64,000 nt of DNA from Ruegeria sp. THAF57 (GCF_903914075.1 NZ_CAIWNQ010000007.1:1-64000), one strand, 5' to 3'. Shown: positions 1 through 11,393, counted from the stretch's first letter. A program made the numbers and translations. Notes: generated by a model from the letters alone, not told the origin.

Positions 1-1691
<1,691 letters not shown>

Positions 1692-1695
<4 letters not shown>

Positions 1696-2804
1696 CTGCG
1701 ACTCCGTCGTTTGTAGGCATTGGCGTTGGCAACACCGAACCCCATAGCGTCAAAATATTTTTTTGCAGCATCGTTCTGACGTGCCTGATTGTAGTGCCTC
1801 TCAGAGCTTCGAAGAGTGCTATGGCCCAAAATTGATTTTGTGACACCAACGTCCTCACCGCTGTGGGTTGCCACATAAGTCGCCGCGCAGTCACGAAAAA
1901 AATGCGGTCCAATGCGAACCGCAAATTTCTCTCTTGTGCGTTTGGCGATGACTTCGCCAAGTTCCTTGTAAGGCATCACCTGAACGCTGCGACCCACCCA
2001 AAGCTCTGAACACGCCGTTTTTCGCTCTTGTGCCGTTGTTTTTTGGCTCTGATAGGTCAGCAAAATGGAGCGTCCGACGTTCAAGTAGAATTCGAGGTCA
2101 GCCCGCAGGATTTCGGGGAACGGGCCTTCCCAGTGCTGCTTGGTTTTAGAAAGCTCCGGCGGGATGTGAATGCGCCATGCGTCCCCGACTTGTTTGATGT
2201 GCTGACCGATTTGAAGTGAGCCAAATGCTCGGATGCGAAGCGGGCGAAGAGCAAGGAAGCTGATCGCAAAACCATCTCGGACCAAGAGTGCACCGTGAAT
2301 GGGACGAGTCTCAATCAGCGCGAGTCCCTCATTTTGTAGGTCACGCCCCAAGTTCAAAAGGTCGCAAACGGCAACAATCTTCGAGCTTTTGTTTCGAGAA
2401 GGCACAGCCTTCCAGCGCAAATTGCGCTCCATAGTGCACAGAACGGACCTGTCTACATTCGGCCAGGCAACCCGGCAGTAGCTGAGCAGGTCTTTAAAAT
2501 ACGTATGTACCGATACCGGACTGACTCGCACCCTTAGAAAATCCAAATAGGCAAGTAGGGTTGCTTCGCCAATGTTTGAAGGCACAACTGGCACATTTAC
2601 ATGCCTTTCAACAAGAAGCCATTTAAGGAACCTGCCTACAGTCAATTCTACCTTCTCCTGGGTAAAAGCACTCCAGGAAGCAGCCGGGCCACTTCCATCA
2701 AGTACGTTGCCTGGTGTCTTGGCGGCCACCCAGGCCTGCTTATCCTCGGGTGACCATTCGCAAAAGGGTAGGGTACTGTAGCTGATCTTGAGGGGCGCTA
2801 TCAT
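1692..2804 (-). CDS. Tyrosine recombinase (second of the recombinase operon)
   Basis: This 370-residue phage-integrase-family protein would cut and rejoin DNA through a tyrosine intermediate. The C-terminal catalytic domain shows LRPLRIRAFGSL (first catalytic Arg region), HFFRD (His301, Arg304), ILGHST (His328) and the nucleophile Tyr338 in ERHYNQA. The N-terminal third, with FLKWLLVERHVNVP and LAYLDFLR, fits a SAM-like core-binding domain. Its start overlaps the end of the upstream tyrosine recombinase and its stop overlaps the start of the serine recombinase, each by ATGA, so translation is probably coupled. It differs strongly from the upstream recombinase, so this is not a recent duplication. 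The basic tail YKRRSRR may contact DNA. All catalytic residues seem to be present. Confidence 0.88.
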
Positions 2805-4309
2805 GATCTGCGCCTCCCATCACGTGATCCCGAGGCACCACCAAAAACGATCTCATCGTACAGGCTTACGGCTGCCTCAGTCTCCATACCCGCATAGAAC
2901 TGGATGGTAGTTTGAATCCACTTATGCCCAAGAAGAACTCGCACCGTCTCGTAATCGCCAGGTCTCTTCTGCAGGTACAAAAAACCGCAAATGTGGCGAA
3001 ACTGATGGGCAGTAAGCCTGATGCCCAGCTCACGCTCGCATGTCACGGAAATCATCTCTCCGAGGCCTTGCTTGGCTCTTGGTCCACCCTGCTTGCCAGG
3101 GAACAATACGTCGCACCCAGGGGCTGCAATCTGACGCCAAATCCGATCCAAGTAGCGATCGATCATTGACGCCACGCGGTCAGGTAACGGGTAGTCCAGT
3201 ATCTTATGGTTTTTGACACGCAGGTTTTGGTTAAAAACCTTCTTTGGAAGGTTCTTAAAGCGCTGGATCAACTCAGGGTATTTGAGTTGGGCCAAGGTCT
3301 CGCGATTACGCGATGTCATCTCAGTTTGCTCGTAATGCACACGACGGCATAGTTCGCTAAAGGCTTTCATTGCAGTCTCATCGAGCTTGACCCAATGGCG
3401 TGCCCCGCTGCGCAAGTCGGTCGCGTAGATTTGGGTTTGCCGGTTTGGCTTGCCCTCTGTCCTCTCCAGATACCAGCCCAGAACAGTTTTGGCGTTGTCG
3501 TACTCCACAAGCACCGCCAAAGAGACGACCCGCTCAATTGGCAAGCCCTTGAGGACGAGAATCGATGCCGCACGCTTGAGGTTCTCAACCCGCTTCTGGG
3601 CTGACACTAAGCGTTGGGGCGGAAGGGTGCGAATTTGCAAGACATCGTCCGCGATTAGGAATTTATAGAAGTCCTGGAGGTCCTTCCGAAAGCTCTCGGG
3701 AAAGTCTTCGTGCGGGATTTGAAACCCTCTCGCCCGGTTCAGACCGGACAATTGCACCTTTGGCCAAGCCGGGACCTTGGTCGCGTACTCGTTCCATCTT
3801 TTTATTAGCATCTGAAACTTCGCGTCCGCCTTCGAGAGAAGACTGTGGTTGGCCACGCGATGATAGTATTGGTCTATGGTTTCCTGAGTCACCAATGAAG
3901 GTGGCACCCCGGTCTTGCTGCACCACCTCATGAAGCGGATTAGAACGCGACGATCGGGTTGTCTCAAGATCATTTCGTTTAAGATTGCCCATTCCGCGGT
4001 CAGAGGCGCCTTTAGGCGCAAAGGTTCGAGTTCGACACCGCTCACAATGAGCGCGAGACCAAACGCCGAACGGATGTTGCTAAACCGCTTTGGGCTCATA
4101 CCAAACCGTCCGGGCTGGCCCTGTTCCAACGCAATTCGAAACGCTGCGATATTGATAGAGACCCCGCTTGGCGGCATGGCGAGCATCTTCGAGACCGCTT
4201 TGACAGCTGAGTCCATCGCGGACCTCTGACTTTTGGTCAGATGGTCATTGTTTTTAAGTTGCTTGAGCACACATTCTAGTGTGACTGGCTCGAACAGTTC
4301 ATGTCTCAT
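2801..4309 (-). CDS. Tyrosine recombinase (first of the recombinase operon)
   Basis: This 502-residue site-specific tyrosine recombinase carries the C-terminal motifs TAHQFRH (His435, Arg438), LLGHKW (His462) and the nucleophile Tyr472 in TIQFYAG. The likely first catalytic Arg is in LPIERVVSLAV. It is longer than ordinary phage integrases, with an N-terminal half of about 240 residues that may hold extra DNA-binding structure, as in the longer partner proteins of multi-recombinase transposition modules. Its start overlaps the stop of the HTH gene by ATGA and its end overlaps the next recombinase in the same way. The tail SRDGRRRS is basic, like that of the next protein. It is probably expressed as part of one polycistronic message. 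Confidence 0.88.
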   Translation of the reverse strand: MRHELFEPVTLECVLKQLKNNDHLTKSQRSAMDSAVKAVSKMLAMPPSGVSINIAAFRIALEQGQPGRFGMSPKRFSNIRSAFGLALIVSGVELEPLRLKAPLTAEWAILNEMILRQPDRRVLIRFMRWCSKTGVPPSLVTQETIDQYYHRVANHSLLSKADAKFQMLIKRWNEYATKVPAWPKVQLSGLNRARGFQIPHEDFPESFRKDLQDFYKFLIADDVLQIRTLPPQRLVSAQKRVENLKRAASILVLKGLPIERVVSLAVLVEYDNAKTVLGWYLERTEGKPNRQTQIYATDLRSGARHWVKLDETAMKAFSELCRRVHYEQTEMTSRNRETLAQLKYPELIQRFKNLPKKVFNQNLRVKNHKILDYPLPDRVASMIDRYLDRIWRQIAAPGCDVLFPGKQGGPRAKQGLGEMISVTCERELGIRLTAHQFRHICGFLYLQKRPGDYETVRVLLGHKWIQTTIQFYAGMETEAAVSLYDEIVFGGASGSRDGRRRS

Positions 4310-4659
4310 GTTGTCTCCTGAAGACAGATGTTGAAAATTGGGAAAACACTCGCTGAAGAAAATGACGTATTCTTACTGGAGGGTTTCCACGCGCAGAGAT
4401 TGACCCACTGAAAACAAACAAGAAATCGGCGCTGCCGGTATGGTGGCGTGCGACGATCGGTTTTGTGCGTGCGCACAAAACTATCGAGGTCGTAGGGCGT
4501 AACCCTTACGACGCGTCCAACCTTCACCGAGCTTAGTTTGCCGAGCTCGATCCAACGAAAAACGGTGCGATGAGCTACACCAAAGTAGTTAGCAACGTCA
4601 GCAACACTGAGCATGCCTGCCAGGCCCTCTGGGTTCGGGTTATTGGTCACCGGCTTCAT
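4306..4659 (-). CDS. Excisionase/MerR-like HTH DNA-binding protein
   Basis: This is a protein of about 117 residues when started at the ATG of MKPVTNN. Residues 16-60 form a winged HTH of the excisionase type: MLSVADVANYFGV, then TVFRWIELGKL, then VKVGRVVRVTPYDLDSFV. Such proteins bend attachment-site DNA or choose recombination direction. The remaining 55 or so residues are low in recognisable structure and unusual for the family. The ATG lies about 20 bases inside the end of the preceding small gene, and the stop overlaps the first tyrosine recombinase by ATGA. That fits a regulator or directionality factor made together with the recombinases. An upstream in-frame start would add about 30 residues, but it would put the start deep inside the previous gene. 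Confidence 0.7.
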   Translation of the reverse strand: MKPVTNNPNPEGLAGMLSVADVANYFGVAHRTVFRWIELGKLSSVKVGRVVRVTPYDLDSFVRTHKTDRRTPPYRQRRFLVCFQWVNLCAWKPSSKNTSFSSASVFPIFNICLQETT

Positions 4660-4816
4660 CCTCCAATTTGCCTTTTGACGGGTCAGAGAGACTTTCTTGC
4701 TCGTGATCGAGCCATTGCCTGGCCGCAGAACGAGCAATGACGCGCACGACATCGTGGAGTCGATGAACGAACTCCAGATCTTCTGACGATGTCTTATGCT
4801 GTGTTTTGTCTCTCAT
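4640..4816 (-). CDS. Small hypothetical protein heading the recombinase operon
   Basis: This 58-residue reading frame, started at the ATG of MRDKTQHKTS, has a predicted helical, charged core (FVHRLHDVVRVIARSAARQW) and an acidic end. Its final 20 bases overlap the start of the HTH gene, in keeping with the tight packing of the following recombinase genes. I do not recognise a family. A longer in-frame version exists upstream but would overlap the separate 280-codon gene, so the short form is preferred. The ribosome-binding site is weak, so this is a tentative call based mostly on gene spacing and direction. Confidence 0.35.
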   Translation of the reverse strand: MRDKTQHKTSSEDLEFVHRLHDVVRVIARSAARQWLDHEQESLSDPSKGKLEDEAGDQ

Positions 4817-4890
4817 AGTCCGGTGTCTACGAGAGGGTCGTGCGGAGGGCAGGGGCAGAACGCAGGAAAAATATTTGGTCTGTTTTGCCC

Positions 4891-5733
4891 CTAGTCGGAA
4901 CTTTGTCTTCGTTGTTTTACGTATCTCTTGATGGCGCTTTCCTTTAACTCGGAAAACTCGGAGGTCGCTTTTGATGACCCAAGTTTTGCAAATTGCGAAA
5001 ACGTTTCCGTACAAAGGTCCACAAATGGACCGTCCTCACGAATGGGTGGAGGTTTGTCAAAAACTTCCTCGTAAAGATCAAAGAGCTTTCTCAATAGGTG
5101 ATTTCGGGCCTTGTCGGCACCTCGACCCTTGGGCCTATGAGTATCTTCCAAATCTCTGCTCAATGTGGAAGCAACAACCTTGAGAATCTCAGACAAGGAG
5201 TGGATTGGCGATTTTACGTAGCGCAAGTGTTGTGGATCCAGGTTGCTGGCAACATCACGGTATTCCAATAACTCGCGCTCAATGTTTGGGAATTCACCTG
5301 AACGCTCGTCAGTGCTGCTTAGCGCGACTTCTGAAAAAATTTGTTTGCTTGCTTCTGAGGTCGTCAACGCTCCAAGCAGGAAGCTTGTATCCGAAGAGAT
5401 GAACAGTTCATCTACAATCCAATCACAATCCTTTGCATGTTCTGCAGCGACGTTCAGAGCCTTCGATAACTCCTCCAGGTTTTTACGAGACTCATGTCGA
5501 ACACTGCGATCCCGACTGTTGAAAGACCCTTGACAGCCAGCCTCTTTAAGCTCCTTCTTGAGCTCATACAGAACTTCCGCTTCCTCGAAGATGTTTTTTA
5601 AGCCCGTCTTGAAGAAGTATGCTTTTTCGTCATCAAGCCCCAGACGAACACAAAGACATTCGATATTTAGTTCTGAAATCGCGCTTTGAACAAAGTCACT
5701 AGAATGACAACCCTTTGAAGTTTCTGACGGCAT
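4891..5733 (-). CDS. Hypothetical protein upstream of the recombinases
   Basis: I do not recognise this 280-residue protein. It is predicted to be soluble and largely helical. There is a Glu/Lys-rich stretch around residues 50-90 (EAEVLYELKKELKEAG) and a C-terminal segment RGADKARNHLLRKLFDLYEE followed by PPIREDGPFVDLCTETFSQF. That last segment resembles a type of uncharacterised protein often found near prophage and island genes in alphaproteobacteria, but no activity can be assigned. It lies 74 bases upstream of the small gene and points the same way, so it may share the element's promoter. Its upstream flank is a gene-free, repeat-containing stretch that could mark the element edge. Confidence 0.6.
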   Translation of the reverse strand: MPSETSKGCHSSDFVQSAISELNIECLCVRLGLDDEKAYFFKTGLKNIFEEAEVLYELKKELKEAGCQGSFNSRDRSVRHESRKNLEELSKALNVAAEHAKDCDWIVDELFISSDTSFLLGALTTSEASKQIFSEVALSSTDERSGEFPNIERELLEYRDVASNLDPQHLRYVKSPIHSLSEILKVVASTLSRDLEDTHRPKGRGADKARNHLLRKLFDLYEEVFDKPPPIREDGPFVDLCTETFSQFAKLGSSKATSEFSELKESAIKRYVKQRRQSSD

Positions 5734-6070
5734 CTCAGTTCCCTTTATCGGCTACTATAGCATCAGCACAGACTGTGCCGAACTAAGAAACGAGGCGCTT
5801 ATTTTGAGCCATCAATATTCACTGCGGGACCTTTACCCAAAATCTCGAAAGGTCGGATTATTCTCTCAACGACCGCGAGATACATAGCGAGTGGGGTATC
5901 AACAAACTCGGAAAGACAAAGCCGGATCTAAATTGACACCCAAAGGCTCACACTGGACACCTCCAGTTACAGAGAGGTTAATGCCGGCGAGAGTCCATTT
6001 ATTTACGTTGAGCTTCAAATTGCGAATTGCCGCTTCATGGCACAAATCAGACATCTTACAAAAACACTCA

Positions 6071-6100
6071 GATGACCGCACCGAGCCCAAAGCGGACCAA
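6071..6100 (+). repeat. Dispersed hairpin repeat, 3' half only
   Basis: The sequence GACCGCACCGAGCCCAAAGC followed by GGACC matches the right half of the roughly 70-bp intergenic repeat family described under the findings. The left arm is not clearly recognisable here. The surrounding gene-free stretch (5734-6277, about 540 bases) holds nothing else that I can support. Reading frames across it look non-coding. Confidence 0.5.
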
Positions 6101-6277
6101 GTGCAGCGACAAAGCACTGGACGCGAGGGTTACATGACCACGTTGTCTTACGCCATAGACTTAATCGCACAAGTCTGAAGCTTCTATTGAATTCTGGGCC
6201 TTCGTGTAAACTGGCACTGCGTGGAAGAGAAATCAGGTAATTCGGTTTGCTTCAGTACAGGAAGGCTTCGATACGTT

Positions 6278-6883
6278 TTGAACCAAAAACTCAGCCCTAC
6301 TATTTTCTTGCTTCGCCATGGTGAAACCGAATGGAATTTTCAAAAACGACGTCAAGGTCGGCAGAATTCGCCCTTGACCAAGCGAGGGGTCGCTCAGGCA
6401 GTGGCGAGTGCAAAAAGACTAAAGCACCGCCTATCCAGCCGTCACCCACTGAAGGTAATTTCAAGCCCACTTGGTCGAGCGGCACAGACGGCTTCCATAG
6501 TCGTCGAGGAACTTGGCCTACCCCCGGAAACCATCGAGTATGAATCCAGTTTGATGGAATGCAGTTTCGGTCAATGGGAGGGTTTGGCGGAAAACGAGAT
6601 CAAAAGACGATTTCCCCAGGAATGGGAGGCGCGTTGCGCTGACCGCTGGAACTGTCCCGCACCGGGCGGAGAGTCTTATGTTGACGTACATAGCCGGGTT
6701 TCTGCGTGGTATTCCGGCAAGTCTTTTGAGGGGGCTGTCATAGTTGTTGGCCACGGCTTAACCCTGCGCGTCTTTCGAGGGATCTACTTAACCTTGTCCT
6801 CAGAAGAAGTTTTTGACATGAACGAACCTCAAGATGGTTTCATCGAGTTGCGATGCGGACATTCAACCTTCGTTGAGCACTGA
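6278..6883 (+). CDS. Histidine phosphatase family protein
   Basis: This is a phosphoglycerate-mutase-like phosphatase acting through a phosphohistidine. The hallmark LLRHGETEWN lies near the N terminus, and the second catalytic His is in VVGHGLTLR near the C terminus, with the acidic helper in the SLMECSFGQWEG region. The length of about 201 residues matches small cytoplasmic members of this family, such as the CobC and GpmB types. I prefer the TTG start at 6278 because AGGAAGG sits 11 bases upstream. A GTG at 6221 would add 19 residues but has no visible ribosome-binding site. The substrate cannot be told from sequence. The gene stands alone, with no operon partner. Confidence 0.8.
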   Translation: MNQKLSPTIFLLRHGETEWNFQKRRQGRQNSPLTKRGVAQAVASAKRLKHRLSSRHPLKVISSPLGRAAQTASIVVEELGLPPETIEYESSLMECSFGQWEGLAENEIKRRFPQEWEARCADRWNCPAPGGESYVDVHSRVSAWYSGKSFEGAVIVVGHGLTLRVFRGIYLTLSSEEVFDMNEPQDGFIELRCGHSTFVEH

Positions 6884-7032
6884 GGTGTCGAAGTTCGTCA
6901 CTTAATCCCATAATATCGGATTTCCGCTGGCTTCAAGCCTAGAAAAAAATTTCTGAATGAAAGGGTTAAGTCGATTTTTTTCAGCGCAAAGTGGCTATCG
7001 ACCTAAGTCTGGCGTAACTGCGACGCATCGGT

Positions 7033-7482
7033 TCAAGGTAGCAACTCGCGAATTGATTTGTTCTTTCTAGGGTCGTTTTTTAGGTCTAAGAGCAAGTCTT
7101 CCAGCTCTGGCTGTTTGAGTGCTTTCGCAGCCCCTTTCGGCGAGAACCAATGCCTTTTTCTTTGGTGCCTTTCCTTCCACCGGCGCTTCACCTTATCGAC
7201 GTAGAGAGGGTAGACCGTGGCTTTCACTTGGACACTGGTACCGTCGTTAAAAACCTTGGCGTACTCAAACTCACCGATCGGCTTGCGGGAAATTGTACCT
7301 TCTACACCAGCCTCCTCCAACGCTTCAATTTCCGCGGCGCGCCAGTCTTGCTCGCCGTCCATCGGCCAGCCCTTGGGCATGATCCAGCGCCCTGTGTCAC
7401 GCGACGTGATAAGGAGCACCTTGAGGCGGCCGCCGAACAATTGCAGAGGCAGTGCTGCAACTTGTTCAGTACGCTGATCCAC
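7033..7482 (-). CDS. NUDIX hydrolase
   Basis: This 149-residue protein has a NUDIX box reading GWPMDGEQDW then RAAEIEALEEAGVEG. The spacing is right, but the usual Arg of the REUxEE core is replaced by Ile, as in some diphosphoinositol/dinucleoside-type members. It would hydrolyse a nucleoside diphosphate linked to another group. The preceding strand IMPKGW is typical of diadenosine and inositol polyphosphate hydrolases, but the exact substrate is unknown. The C-terminal region is basic (KRRWKERHQRKRHW). It lies just downstream of ugpQ on the same strand with a gap of about 105 bases, so it may be a separate unit. Confidence 0.8.
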   Translation of the reverse strand: MDQRTEQVAALPLQLFGGRLKVLLITSRDTGRWIMPKGWPMDGEQDWRAAEIEALEEAGVEGTISRKPIGEFEYAKVFNDGTSVQVKATVYPLYVDKVKRRWKERHQRKRHWFSPKGAAKALKQPELEDLLLDLKNDPRKNKSIRELLP

Positions 7483-7587
7483 TATGGTTCTCGCCCTTCA
7501 CAGCAGGTTAAAGTGATGATTTGACCGATCCTTTCCGATTGTGACTGGCAGAAACACAAAAAACGTCACGAATTAGCGACGAAGAAT

Positions 7588-8535
7588 TCACTGGTTGCCG
7601 ACATGCCATCCCATGCCTAAATCCGACAGATGCCTTTGAACCCGGCCGGGGTAGTCAGATACGATTGCATCCACGCGCAGATCGATCATCCTGTCTATTT
7701 CTTCGTTCTCATTGACCGTCCAAACGGCAACGCATAGGCCCAGATCTTTTGCGCGCGCCACATTTTCAGCCGTTACATCCGCGTAGTACGGGCACCAAAG
7801 CGAGCCGCCAGCTTGCTTGACCAAATTTGGAATTTCATCACGACGACCACGAAAGTCAGGGCAAACCGCTTTCGAGGAATCCTCCCCAACATCATCCGCG
7901 TTATTTGGAAGCTGTGTAAGGTAAGAAGACGGCATATCAGGAGCTTGTCTCTGACATTCCTCCAGAAGGTTCCAGTCAAAACTGTGCAGCACCGCGCGCG
8001 ACGAAAGACCTTTGGCGCGAACTTCCTGTAGAACTCGCCCGACAAAGTTCTCCCTATGAAGCGGATCATGGGCCAAGTCAGGATCCGACTTCAGTTCGAG
8101 CATCAGATAGGCATCGCCATATTTTGGTTCACTTACCAAATCTAGCAAGTCCATCAGCCTTGGGACACGGACGCCATCCAATTGGGCCTGGTCTGGAAAG
8201 CGTTGGCCATAGGCAGAAAGCCCGTCTAACCGTCCAATATCGAATTGCTGTAACTGTTCGAAAGTCAGTGACGAAACCTTCGGTTCCTCCCCGGTCAGAA
8301 ACAGGCCATCTGCGCCGCGAAAGCTGGGGGCGTGCAGACGATGATTATGGGTTATGACCGGCACGTCATCCGCCGTAAGGACAACATCAAACTCAAGAAG
8401 CGGGACACCGATAGACAGCGAGAAATCAAAACCAATCATGCTGTTTTCCGGCAAAACGCCTCTTGCCCCTCGATGGCCCACGACCCGGATCAGGTTTCCT
8501 CCACCACGGAAGGCTTCGACTTGAGGAAACGCCAT
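7588..8535 (-). CDS. ugpQ: Glycerophosphodiester phosphodiesterase (UgpQ type)
   Basis: This enzyme hydrolyses glycerophosphodiesters to sn-glycerol 3-phosphate and an alcohol. The 315-residue protein opens with VVGHRGARGVLPENS, where His21, Arg22 and Glu30 are the usual active-site set. The acidic pair in LLEFDVVLTADD and the second catalytic His in VITHNHRLH follow. The C-terminal GLCVAVWTVNENEE and DAIVSDYPGRVQRHL are also typical. There is no signal peptide, so it acts in the cytoplasm like E. coli UgpQ. Its ATG shares one base with the ugpC stop codon (TAATG), so translation is coupled. As the last gene of ugpBAECQ it completes a phosphate and glycerol-3-phosphate salvage operon. Confidence 0.9.
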   Translation of the reverse strand: MAFPQVEAFRGGGNLIRVVGHRGARGVLPENSMIGFDFSLSIGVPLLEFDVVLTADDVPVITHNHRLHAPSFRGADGLFLTGEEPKVSSLTFEQLQQFDIGRLDGLSAYGQRFPDQAQLDGVRVPRLMDLLDLVSEPKYGDAYLMLELKSDPDLAHDPLHRENFVGRVLQEVRAKGLSSRAVLHSFDWNLLEECQRQAPDMPSSYLTQLPNNADDVGEDSSKAVCPDFRGRRDEIPNLVKQAGGSLWCPYYADVTAENVARAKDLGLCVAVWTVNENEEIDRMIDLRVDAIVSDYPGRVQRHLSDLGMGWHVGNQ

Positions 8536-9590
8536 TAGCCGTCCAGCCTTTCGCCGGTTGATTGGTCAAATAGATGCATGTGCTCTGGGACGACCGAGAA
8601 CCGCATGTTCGGGTGCCGGCCTTCGATCGGGTGGACGCCCGGTAGGCTTATCGTGATCGCTCCGCCGCCTATCGCGAGTTGACCATGCAACAGAGTGTTG
8701 GCCCCTAACGGTTCCGCCATTTGAATCGTCGCTTCTAGCGGACCACTATCGTCCAACAACAGGTGCTCTGGGCGGATCCCCAACTTCAACGCGCTATCGG
8801 GACCCGCAGATGGGCCAACTTCTATTTCACTGATCTTGACTGTCCCGTTTTCACGCCGCGCATCAAATACATTCATCGCGGGGCTCCCAATGAACTGTGC
8901 CGCAAACAGTGTTCTCGGTGTTTCGTACACCTCTAGTGGAGTTCCAATCTGTTCGGCGATACCGCCGTTCATGACGATCATCCGGTCTGCCATCGTCATC
9001 GCTTCGACCTGATCGTGGGTTACGTAAAGCGAGGTGATGCCCAGCTTCTCTTGAAGCTCACGAATTTCCAGACGCATCTGTACACGCAGTTTAGCGTCTA
9101 GGTTCGACAGCGGTTCATCAAACAAGAATACTGCTGGTTCGCGGACAATAGCCCGACCCATCGCCACCCTCTGACGCTGGCCGCCGGAAAGTTGTCTTGG
9201 TTTGCGATCCAGTAAGGGTTCCAGTTGCAACAGCTTGGCAGCCTCGGTCACCTTCTCGTCGATCTTGCTCTTGGGTAGACCGGCGATCTTAAGGCCGTAC
9301 CCCATATTCTGGCGCACAGACATATGTGGATAGAGTGCATAGTTCTGAAACACCATCGCGATGTCGCGATCCATCGGCTCTTTGTCGTTGGCTCGTTCCT
9401 CTCCAATTCGGATTTCGCCATCGGTCACGGTTTCGAGACCCGCAACCATCCGCAACAGAGTAGACTTGCCGCAGCCCGAAGGTCCGACGATCACGATGAA
9501 CTCACCATCAGCAATATCGATGTCGATGCCGTGGATGACGTCCGTTGGGCCAAAGCTCTTTTTGACGTTCTCTAGGGTTACTGTTGCCAT
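8535..9590 (-). CDS. ugpC: Glycerol-3-phosphate ABC transporter ATPase
   Basis: This 351-residue ATPase powers the UgpBAEC importer. The Walker A motif GPSGCGKST is at about 36-44, the Q-loop is in [11 protein letters not shown], the signature [14 protein letters not shown] is at about 134-147, Walker [12 protein letters not shown] is at about 155-165, and the switch His is in [11 protein letters not shown]. The C-terminal 110 residues form the MOBE/TOBE-type regulatory domain of MalK-like ATPases ([10 protein letters not shown]). Length and layout match UgpC (356 residues in E. coli). It sits 3 bases downstream of ugpE and overlaps ugpQ by one base. Assignment to glycerol 3-phosphate rests on the gene set, since the ATPase alone could not distinguish it from other MalK-type proteins. 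Confidence 0.9.
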   Translation of the reverse strand: MATVTLENVKKSFGPTDVIHGIDIDIADGEFIVIVGPSGCGKSTLLRMVAGLETVTDGEIRIGEERANDKEPMDRDIAMVFQNYALYPHMSVRQNMGYGLKIAGLPKSKIDEKVTEAAKLLQLEPLLDRKPRQLSGGQRQRVAMGRAIVREPAVFLFDEPLSNLDAKLRVQMRLEIRELQEKLGITSLYVTHDQVEAMTMADRMIVMNGGIAEQIGTPLEVYETPRTLFAAQFIGSPAMNVFDARRENGTVKISEIEVGPSAGPDSALKLGIRPEHLLLDDSGPLEATIQMAEPLGANTLLHGQLAIGGGAITISLPGVHPIEGRHPNMRFSVVPEHMHLFDQSTGERLDG

Positions 9591-9593
9591 TTC

Positions 9594-10451
9594 TTACTTC
9601 TCGCTATCGACAAGGCCACGGACAAAGAGCTTTTGCATCGAGACCACCACTATGACCGGTGGGATCATTGCCAGAATTGATGTGGCCATGATGACTGGCC
9701 ATTCGGCCACATCATCGCCGGACGGGAACATCTGTTTGATGCCCATCACAATGGTGTTCATTTCAGGATCGGTGGTGATGAGCAGCGGCCAAAGGTATTG
9801 GTTCCAGCCATAGATGAACAGGATCACAAACAGCGCCGCGATATTGGTCCTGCTCATTGGTACAACGATATCAATGAAGAACCGCATCGGGCGGGCGCCA
9901 TCGACTCGAGCTGCTTCGGCTAGCTCATCTGGGATTGTAAGAAAGAACTGCCGGAACAAGAACGTCGCCGTAGCCGAAGCGATAAGTGGGAAGATCAACC
10001 CATAGTAGCTGTTAAGCATGCCGAACCCGGCGACAACTTCAAAAGTTGGAACAATGCGAACTTCGACCGGGAGCATAAGGGTCAGGAAGATCAGCCAAAA
10101 GAACGTCGTCCGCCCGGGAAACCGGAAATAGACAATCGCAAAGGCTGACAATAGTGAGATCACGATCTTGCCCACCGCAATACCAATGGCCATCACGAGG
10201 CTGTTGAACAACATTGTAGCGACCGGGACATTAACACCAGAAAACAGCGCGGCCTTGTAGTTTTCCCAGAACTGGTCACCCGGCACCAACGGCATAGGCG
10301 GTGACACGATTTCCGGCTGGGTAACGGTGGAGGCAACAAATGCCAGCCAGATCGGGAAAAAGATGATCAGCACTCCAAGGATCATCAATGCGTGGGTCAG
10401 CCAGATCCCCATCCCGCGTTTTTCGACCATTCCGTGTTGTTGGGCTGCCAT
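9594..10451 (-). CDS. ugpE: Glycerol-3-phosphate ABC transporter permease
   Basis: This 285-residue inner-membrane permease has six predicted membrane segments. The first is [20 protein letters not shown] and the last is in [20 protein letters not shown]. The EAA loop that docks the ATPase reads [20 protein letters not shown]. The C-terminal [10 protein letters not shown] is characteristic of MalG/UgpE-type permeases. Its ATG overlaps the ugpA stop by one base. It pairs with UgpA to form the pore. Confidence 0.9.
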   Translation of the reverse strand: MAAQQHGMVEKRGMGIWLTHALMILGVLIIFFPIWLAFVASTVTQPEIVSPPMPLVPGDQFWENYKAALFSGVNVPVATMLFNSLVMAIGIAVGKIVISLLSAFAIVYFRFPGRTTFFWLIFLTLMLPVEVRIVPTFEVVAGFGMLNSYYGLIFPLIASATATFLFRQFFLTIPDELAEAARVDGARPMRFFIDIVVPMSRTNIAALFVILFIYGWNQYLWPLLITTDPEMNTIVMGIKQMFPSGDDVAEWPVIMATSILAMIPPVIVVVSMQKLFVRGLVDSEK

Positions 10452-11332
10452 CAGTAGTGCACCCTCTTTTCAACGTATTTGAACTGGATGACTGTCAGCA
10501 GGCCGACGACGATCAGCAGGATGACCGATTGCGCCGAAGACGAACCCAGATCCTGTCCCACGAACCCATCCGAGAAGACCTTGTAGACCAGAATGGTCGT
10601 TGCCTGTTGTGGTCCACCGCCGGTAATCGTGTGGATCACGCCGAAGGTTTCAAAGAAGGCGTAGACAACATTGACCACCAGCAGGAAGAACGCGGTTGGT
10701 GACAAGAGCGGCAGCACTATGGTGAAGAACCGCCGCCAGAAACGCGCGCCGTCGATCGCGGCGGCTTCAATCACAGACCTTGGAACTGACTGCAATGCCG
10801 CGAAGAAAAACAGGAAGTTATAGCTGATGCGCCCCCATGCCGAGGCGACAACAACCAGCCCCATGGCCTCGGTTCCGTTCAGGACGTGGTTCCAGTCATA
10901 GCCGAGTTGGCCGAGGTACCACGAGACGACGCCGACGCGTGTGTTGAACATGAACAGCCACAGCACGCCTGCAACAGCGGGGGCAACGGCGTAGGGCCAG
11001 ATCAGCAGCGTCCGGTAAACGCCCGATCCCTTGACTAGACGATCAGCAATGACCGCCAGAAACAAGGCGGGGATCATTGAGCAAAGCGTTACGAGCGTTG
11101 AAAACACCGCCGTAGTCACAAAAGAGGCGCGGTAGAATTTATCACTCAGCAGGAACTCAAAATTGCCGAGCCCGACGAATTGGGACGACAACCCAAAGGG
11201 ATCAGGTATGAACAGAGACTGCCAAACGGCCTGGCCTGCGGGATAAAAGAAGAATACGGCGGAAATGATGACCTGAGGAGCGATCAGCGCCAATGGCAAC
11301 AGCCAGCCGCGAAAGGTGACGCGTTTTTCCAT
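10451..11332 (-). CDS. ugpA: Glycerol-3-phosphate ABC transporter permease
   Basis: This 293-residue permease starts with a short cytoplasmic segment, then a first membrane helix [20 protein letters not shown]. The docking loop is [20 protein letters not shown]. The tail [13 protein letters not shown] is typical of UgpA. It is the partner of UgpE. A strong hairpin separates it from ugpB upstream, which probably lowers permease expression relative to the binding protein. Confidence 0.9.
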   Translation of the reverse strand: MEKRVTFRGWLLPLALIAPQVIISAVFFFYPAGQAVWQSLFIPDPFGLSSQFVGLGNFEFLLSDKFYRASFVTTAVFSTLVTLCSMIPALFLAVIADRLVKGSGVYRTLLIWPYAVAPAVAGVLWLFMFNTRVGVVSWYLGQLGYDWNHVLNGTEAMGLVVVASAWGRISYNFLFFFAALQSVPRSVIEAAAIDGARFWRRFFTIVLPLLSPTAFFLLVVNVVYAFFETFGVIHTITGGGPQQATTILVYKVFSDGFVGQDLGSSSAQSVILLIVVGLLTVIQFKYVEKRVHY

Positions 11333-11357
11333 CCCGATAAACCACCGATTAAAGAAA

Positions 11358-11382
11358 ATGCGGGCCTGAAACAGGCCCGCAT
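11358..11382 (-). terminator. Attenuating hairpin between ugpB and ugpA
   Basis: This is a perfect 11-bp inverted repeat, ATGCGGGCCTG/CAGGCCCGCAT, with a 3-base loop. On the transcribed minus strand it is followed by TTTTCTTT, so it looks like a rho-independent terminator 12 bases after the ugpB stop. Because ugpAECQ follow closely with no new promoter evident, it most likely works as a partial terminator or a 3' stabiliser. This is the usual way to make excess binding protein. Confidence 0.8.
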
Positions 11383-11393
11383 CGAGTTAGGAC

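Noticed and set aside
5891-6178. A 95-codon plus-strand frame in the gap before the phosphatase gene.
   Set aside because: It crosses a repeat copy, has no ribosome-binding site or family pattern, and reads as non-coding.
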